Below, one piece after another: positions 61,145 through 64,000 of a stretch of DNA of 64,000 nt. The position numbers and the translations under genes were made by a program. Under the pieces are notes generated by a model. That model did no database searches. It was not told where the DNA came from and saw nothing but the letters and a program-made list of their open reading frames with translations. How positions within the stretch are numbered: the first letter of the stretch is position 1; every line of letters begins with the position of its first letter. Origin of the DNA: Condylostoma magnum (Eukaryota > Ciliophora > Heterotrichea > Heterotrichida > Condylostomatidae); NCBI GenBank assembly GCA_920105805.1, contig CAKKTI010000016.1:59056-123055 (forward strand), given 5' to 3'.

Positions 61145-63592
61145 TTAAAAACTAGCATTTGAGGCAGCTTCATCTATTGAACTGGAACTCATTGAATTTT
61201 CCAAAAACCTATTGTTTTTTTGTAGATTTGCTAATAAATTGTTAGAAACTTTAGGAGAATTTATACAATCTTGAAAATTGTTTGATTGATTTGATGTAAA
61301 TGAGCTATCATCTAGCCCAAAATCCTCTAATACTTCTATCTGATTTTTACTACTAAATTTATTCAAGTTTTTAGGGGAATTTATGCTATTCAAAGAGTTC
61401 AGCATTGAGTTTTTACTTTCTGCTCCAATACTGAATTAATCATTTGAATCTAATAATGAAATTCTTTATACATGATCAGATCGGTCATTCTGCTGAATTT
61501 TACTTGATTATAAATTATAATGAGACATTATTTCTTCAAACTCATCATAATGAATACATACATATTCTTCCTCTTCCTCATATTGCAAGGCCTCCAGAAT
61601 TATTAATATATGATCTTATTCTATATCTAATCCCAGTCTTTTTAATCCTTATGCGAACATATCTGGGTAAAGAATGGACTTCTTATCTGGCTTAAAAACA
61701 TCTCGTAAACTTAAATTTGACTTTCTTAAAGCCTCTGATATCATTGCTAGGAAGTATCTAACAATTTAGGCCCTTTCTTCATCATCTAAGCTTTCACTTT
61801 TCTCACTTTAATCTTCTTACTCTAAAGATCCATATGCTTCTAAAAAGTGCTAATAAGGTACTTCATTTAGTGTATTTTTATGAGAATAGAATAAAAGTTG
61901 CATATATCTATTAATATTTTAGTCAAATTGTATATTTTGTTATTTCAATACATTTTGGAATTGTTGAAGGGATATGATTCCTGATTGCTTAGTATCAAGT
62001 TTCTGGCATTGTGAACTTATCTAATTCTTTTTATTACTGATAACTTAAGAAATTTCCTTATCAAAATCTGACTCATCTTCTTCATTAAAAACTTTCCAGT
62101 CTTAGAGATGATTTTGCAATACTTGATTGACTTATTAAGATGTTTTAGGTTCCGGAGCTAATATACTAACTAGTTAATCTAAAATACTATTATTTGTAAG
62201 GCTTAAAGGTTCTGCAGTTAATATCTTTTTAATATCATTTTTATTTAGCTTTTGCTAAGTATTTTATGTGAAAATTACATTTGGAATATTTTCCTTAGAG
62301 ATTCTGTGTAATTACATTCTTAAGGCTATATGCTCTAGTAGTTCTTTAACTGAGTTGTTTAGTTATTAATTTTACTAAGTAGGTTATACAACAGGAGCAT
62401 TTTTTTACTATTTTTCTTAGTTAGGTAGATTAGGAACCTTTTATTGCACTTAATCCCCTTATTGCAGCACTTTTTATATGATATTTATAGATATTTTGCC
62501 TTATATTTTCCCAAACAATTGTTAAATTGCTTCATTATATTCGTTTTGAGGGATTATAATACCTAATTTTGCTAAAGTCTTAAGAAGGTCCTATAAATCT
62601 ATTATACCATTTTTCTATATATCAATGCTTTGAATGAACTGAGGAATCTTAATCCTCTTTTAAGAAATATATTGATTAATATTCTTAACAAATAGATTCT
62701 CCTTAGATTGGCCTTAAGACAGTTAAGCAATAGTCTAATCCTTCTTCTACAGCTATTCATTCCACTTCTTAGATTCAATTTAATGCATATCTTTTTGCTA
62801 TTTTAAATCAGCTTAGTTTTCCTTTAACAGCCTTTTTAATTATTAAATCTTCTCTTTCAATACTTAATTTTCCCCCTTATTAAAATCACTCCTTTCCTTT
62901 TACTTTGCTGATTAATCAGACTTTAGCAATCCTTTCTCAATTTCATCTCTTTCTTTTACTACTTCTTCTAAATGATGTCTTAGCCTAGTACACTCATCAG
63001 CATATGCCTATAACTCAATTTTCATCTCCTCAATTCTAGCTTCTTTGAGCTTTTTCTCTAGAGCTTTTATTCTTTCATCCTTTTAAGCTATTATCGATCT
63101 CATATCTTGTATTTCTTTTTTAATCGGGTCTTTATTAGCCAGTCTTTTGCTATGTTAGGAAGGACTTTAGCGCTCATGCTGTACTTTTTATTTTTCTTGC
63201 CTTTATGGTCTTATTTTTCTATGTGATTTTGCATTTTCTCGTATAATAGAACTTATTTTATGCTTTAGGACCAATTTTTAATCAAATTGTAGTTACTTGT
63301 CTAGCCCAGTTTTTTTAGAGCGTATCCTTCCTAAAAAGGATTTATTAGTATTTCTCCTAACACCACTTCTAGGCCTTGTCTTTTACTTAATCGAAGAAGC
63401 AGGCCTTAGGTTACTTTTCTATCTAATAGACCTACTTGACCTATTATCACAATTTTTAGCACTGACAGGTCTTTAAGATTTAACCTTTAACTTCTGAAAT
63501 TGCTGAAAATCTAAGTCAACATTGTTTTCTTTATCCTAATAGGGAGAATAATTCTATTTTTATTCAAAGCGTCTAGGTTTACTAGATGACAT
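61145..63592 (-). CDS. Large coiled-coil protein with degenerate EF-hand-like motifs
   Basis: 815 residues in one frame. The N-terminal 150 residues are basic and Ser/Arg-rich (MSSSKPRRFEQ, RSSRSIRQKSN). Residues 155-310 form a coiled coil (DERIKALEKKLKEARIEE, ECTRLRHHLEEVVKERDEI). The second half is helical with at least two degenerate EF-hand-like loops (IDIQKNGIIDLQDLL and LDTKQSGIISLQQFQ) that lack most acidic ligands, then an acidic segment (YEEEEEY) and a Ser/Asn-rich tail. This plan recurs in ciliate basal-body and axonemal proteins, but I do not recognise a specific orthologue. It is flanked by 38 nt to citrate synthase and 16 nt to the peptidase. The stop is TAA 61145-61147. Confidence 0.68.
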
Positions 63593-63630
63593 TTTAAAAT
63601 TTTCAATTGAAAATATTCAAAATTAACTAA

Positions 63631-64000
63631 CTAAAGTTTGCTTCTTAAAGGTACTGTTCTACGTCCAGGACCTTTATAATTAGCCGAAGGACTAATCATT
63701 TTATTATTTAATTTCTGCTCTGCAATATGAGCACATCATCCTGGTATTCTAGCCAATGCTGAAATAGCGTTGAATAAGTTGACAGGTATTAAGCATTGTT
63801 TCATTATCAATGCAATATAGTAGTATACATTTGGATGAATTTACAGTTTTTAAGAAATATAACTATCCACTGAATCAGCTATTCTATGTAATTACCTATC
63901 TCCAAAGGGCTAAAGTGATAGTTTTTCCGATGCTTTATGCAATAGTTGAATTCTAGTATCTTTCTTTTTAAATAATCAGTGTCCAAAGCCAAGCACCCTT
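63631..64000 (-). CDS. Citrate synthase, C-terminal part (runs off the window)
   Basis: About 122 C-terminal residues; the 5' part lies beyond the window end. Diagnostic features are LGFGHWLFKKKDTR (family GFGHxxxxxxDPR, with the catalytic-region His), NVYYYIALIMKQ in place of NVDFYSG, LFNAISALARIPGWCAHIAEQ (family FTxxFAxxRxxGWxAHxxEQ), and SPSANYKGPGRR (family RPxxxYxGP). The D of the NVDFY catalytic motif appears as Y here (HPNVYYY), so the usual catalytic Asp is not seen; a divergent or non-canonical paralogue is possible. The W of PGWCAH is TGA. The stop is TAG 63631-63633. Confidence 0.88.

Noticed and set aside
1-64000. Karyorelict (Loxodes-type) origin with TGA as the only stop
   Set aside because: Gene ends do not carry TGA; thiolase, EFG1, MFS and others end at TAA/TAG, and TGA sits at conserved Trp positions.
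1-64000. tRNA, rRNA, CRISPR, transposon or telomere sequence
   Set aside because: Intergenic gaps are short, and no cloverleaf, transposase, terminal inverted repeat or telomeric repeat was seen by eye on either strand.

Overview
ORGANISM AND CODE. The window is eukaryotic nuclear DNA, AT-rich and very gene-dense, and it reads sensibly only if TAA and TAG mean glutamine and TGA means tryptophan. A CK2-type kinase carries HRDVKP(TAA)N and LID(TGA)GLAEFY where every homologue has Q and W. TAA and TAG must also terminate. The thiolase frame runs into the next gene without any TGA, and several conserved proteins end at TAA or TAG a few bases before the next ATG. This is the Condylostoma-type code (NCBI table 28), so the likely source is the macronuclear genome of a heterotrich ciliate close to Condylostoma. 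The species is an inference. Because there is no unique stop codon, some 3' ends below are ambiguous by tens of bases and are marked so.

LAYOUT. About 34 genes fill nearly all 64 kb, on both strands. 1-3.3 kb: RING-like protein (+), kleisin cohesin subunit (-), coiled-coil protein (-). 3.6-7.7 kb (+): thiolase, EngA/Der GTPase, CK2-type kinase. 7.7-9.4 kb (-): importin alpha. 9.4-15.6 kb (+): RBR ubiquitin ligase, DUF4378-like protein, a DOMON-cytochrome b561-cytochrome b5-b5 reductase fusion, ARM-repeat protein. 15.7-17.9 kb (-): LRR plus coiled-coil protein. 18.0-27.8 kb (+): GAF protein and a 2693-residue IP3/ryanodine-receptor-type channel with EF-hands. 27.9-29.0 kb (-): DDI1. 29.1-31.0 kb (+): cyclic-nucleotide-binding-like protein. 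31.2-33.5 kb (-): coiled-coil protein and a small four-span membrane protein. 33.5-44.7 kb (+): second IP3-receptor-like channel and a polycystin-2-like channel. 45-48.2 kb (+): basic protein and RCC1-coiled-coil protein. 48.2-51.1 kb (-): MFS transporter, EFG1, ribosomal protein L5. 51.2-51.7 kb (+): SKP1-like protein. 51.8-64 kb (-): a giant polytopic membrane protein with two F-box-like motifs, a second RCC1-coiled-coil protein, a coiled-coil protein, an S28 peptidase, a coiled-coil/EF-like protein, and the 3' part of citrate synthase.

THEMES. Three large calcium-channel genes (two IP3R-like, one polycystin-like) lie within 25 kb. A SKP1-like gene sits tail to tail with a membrane protein containing two F-box-like motifs, which suggests, without proving, a membrane-anchored SCF-type ligase. 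Several neighbours (RCC1-coil, DUF4378-like, LRR-coil, coiled-coil proteins) look cytoskeletal or ciliary. Spacing is extreme: tandem genes can be 4-8 nt apart and one divergent pair has start codons 9 nt apart. No intron was needed to keep frames open, but 15-nt introns would be invisible in a code where all 64 codons are sense. One gene, the redox fusion, is broken by two -1 frame displacements.
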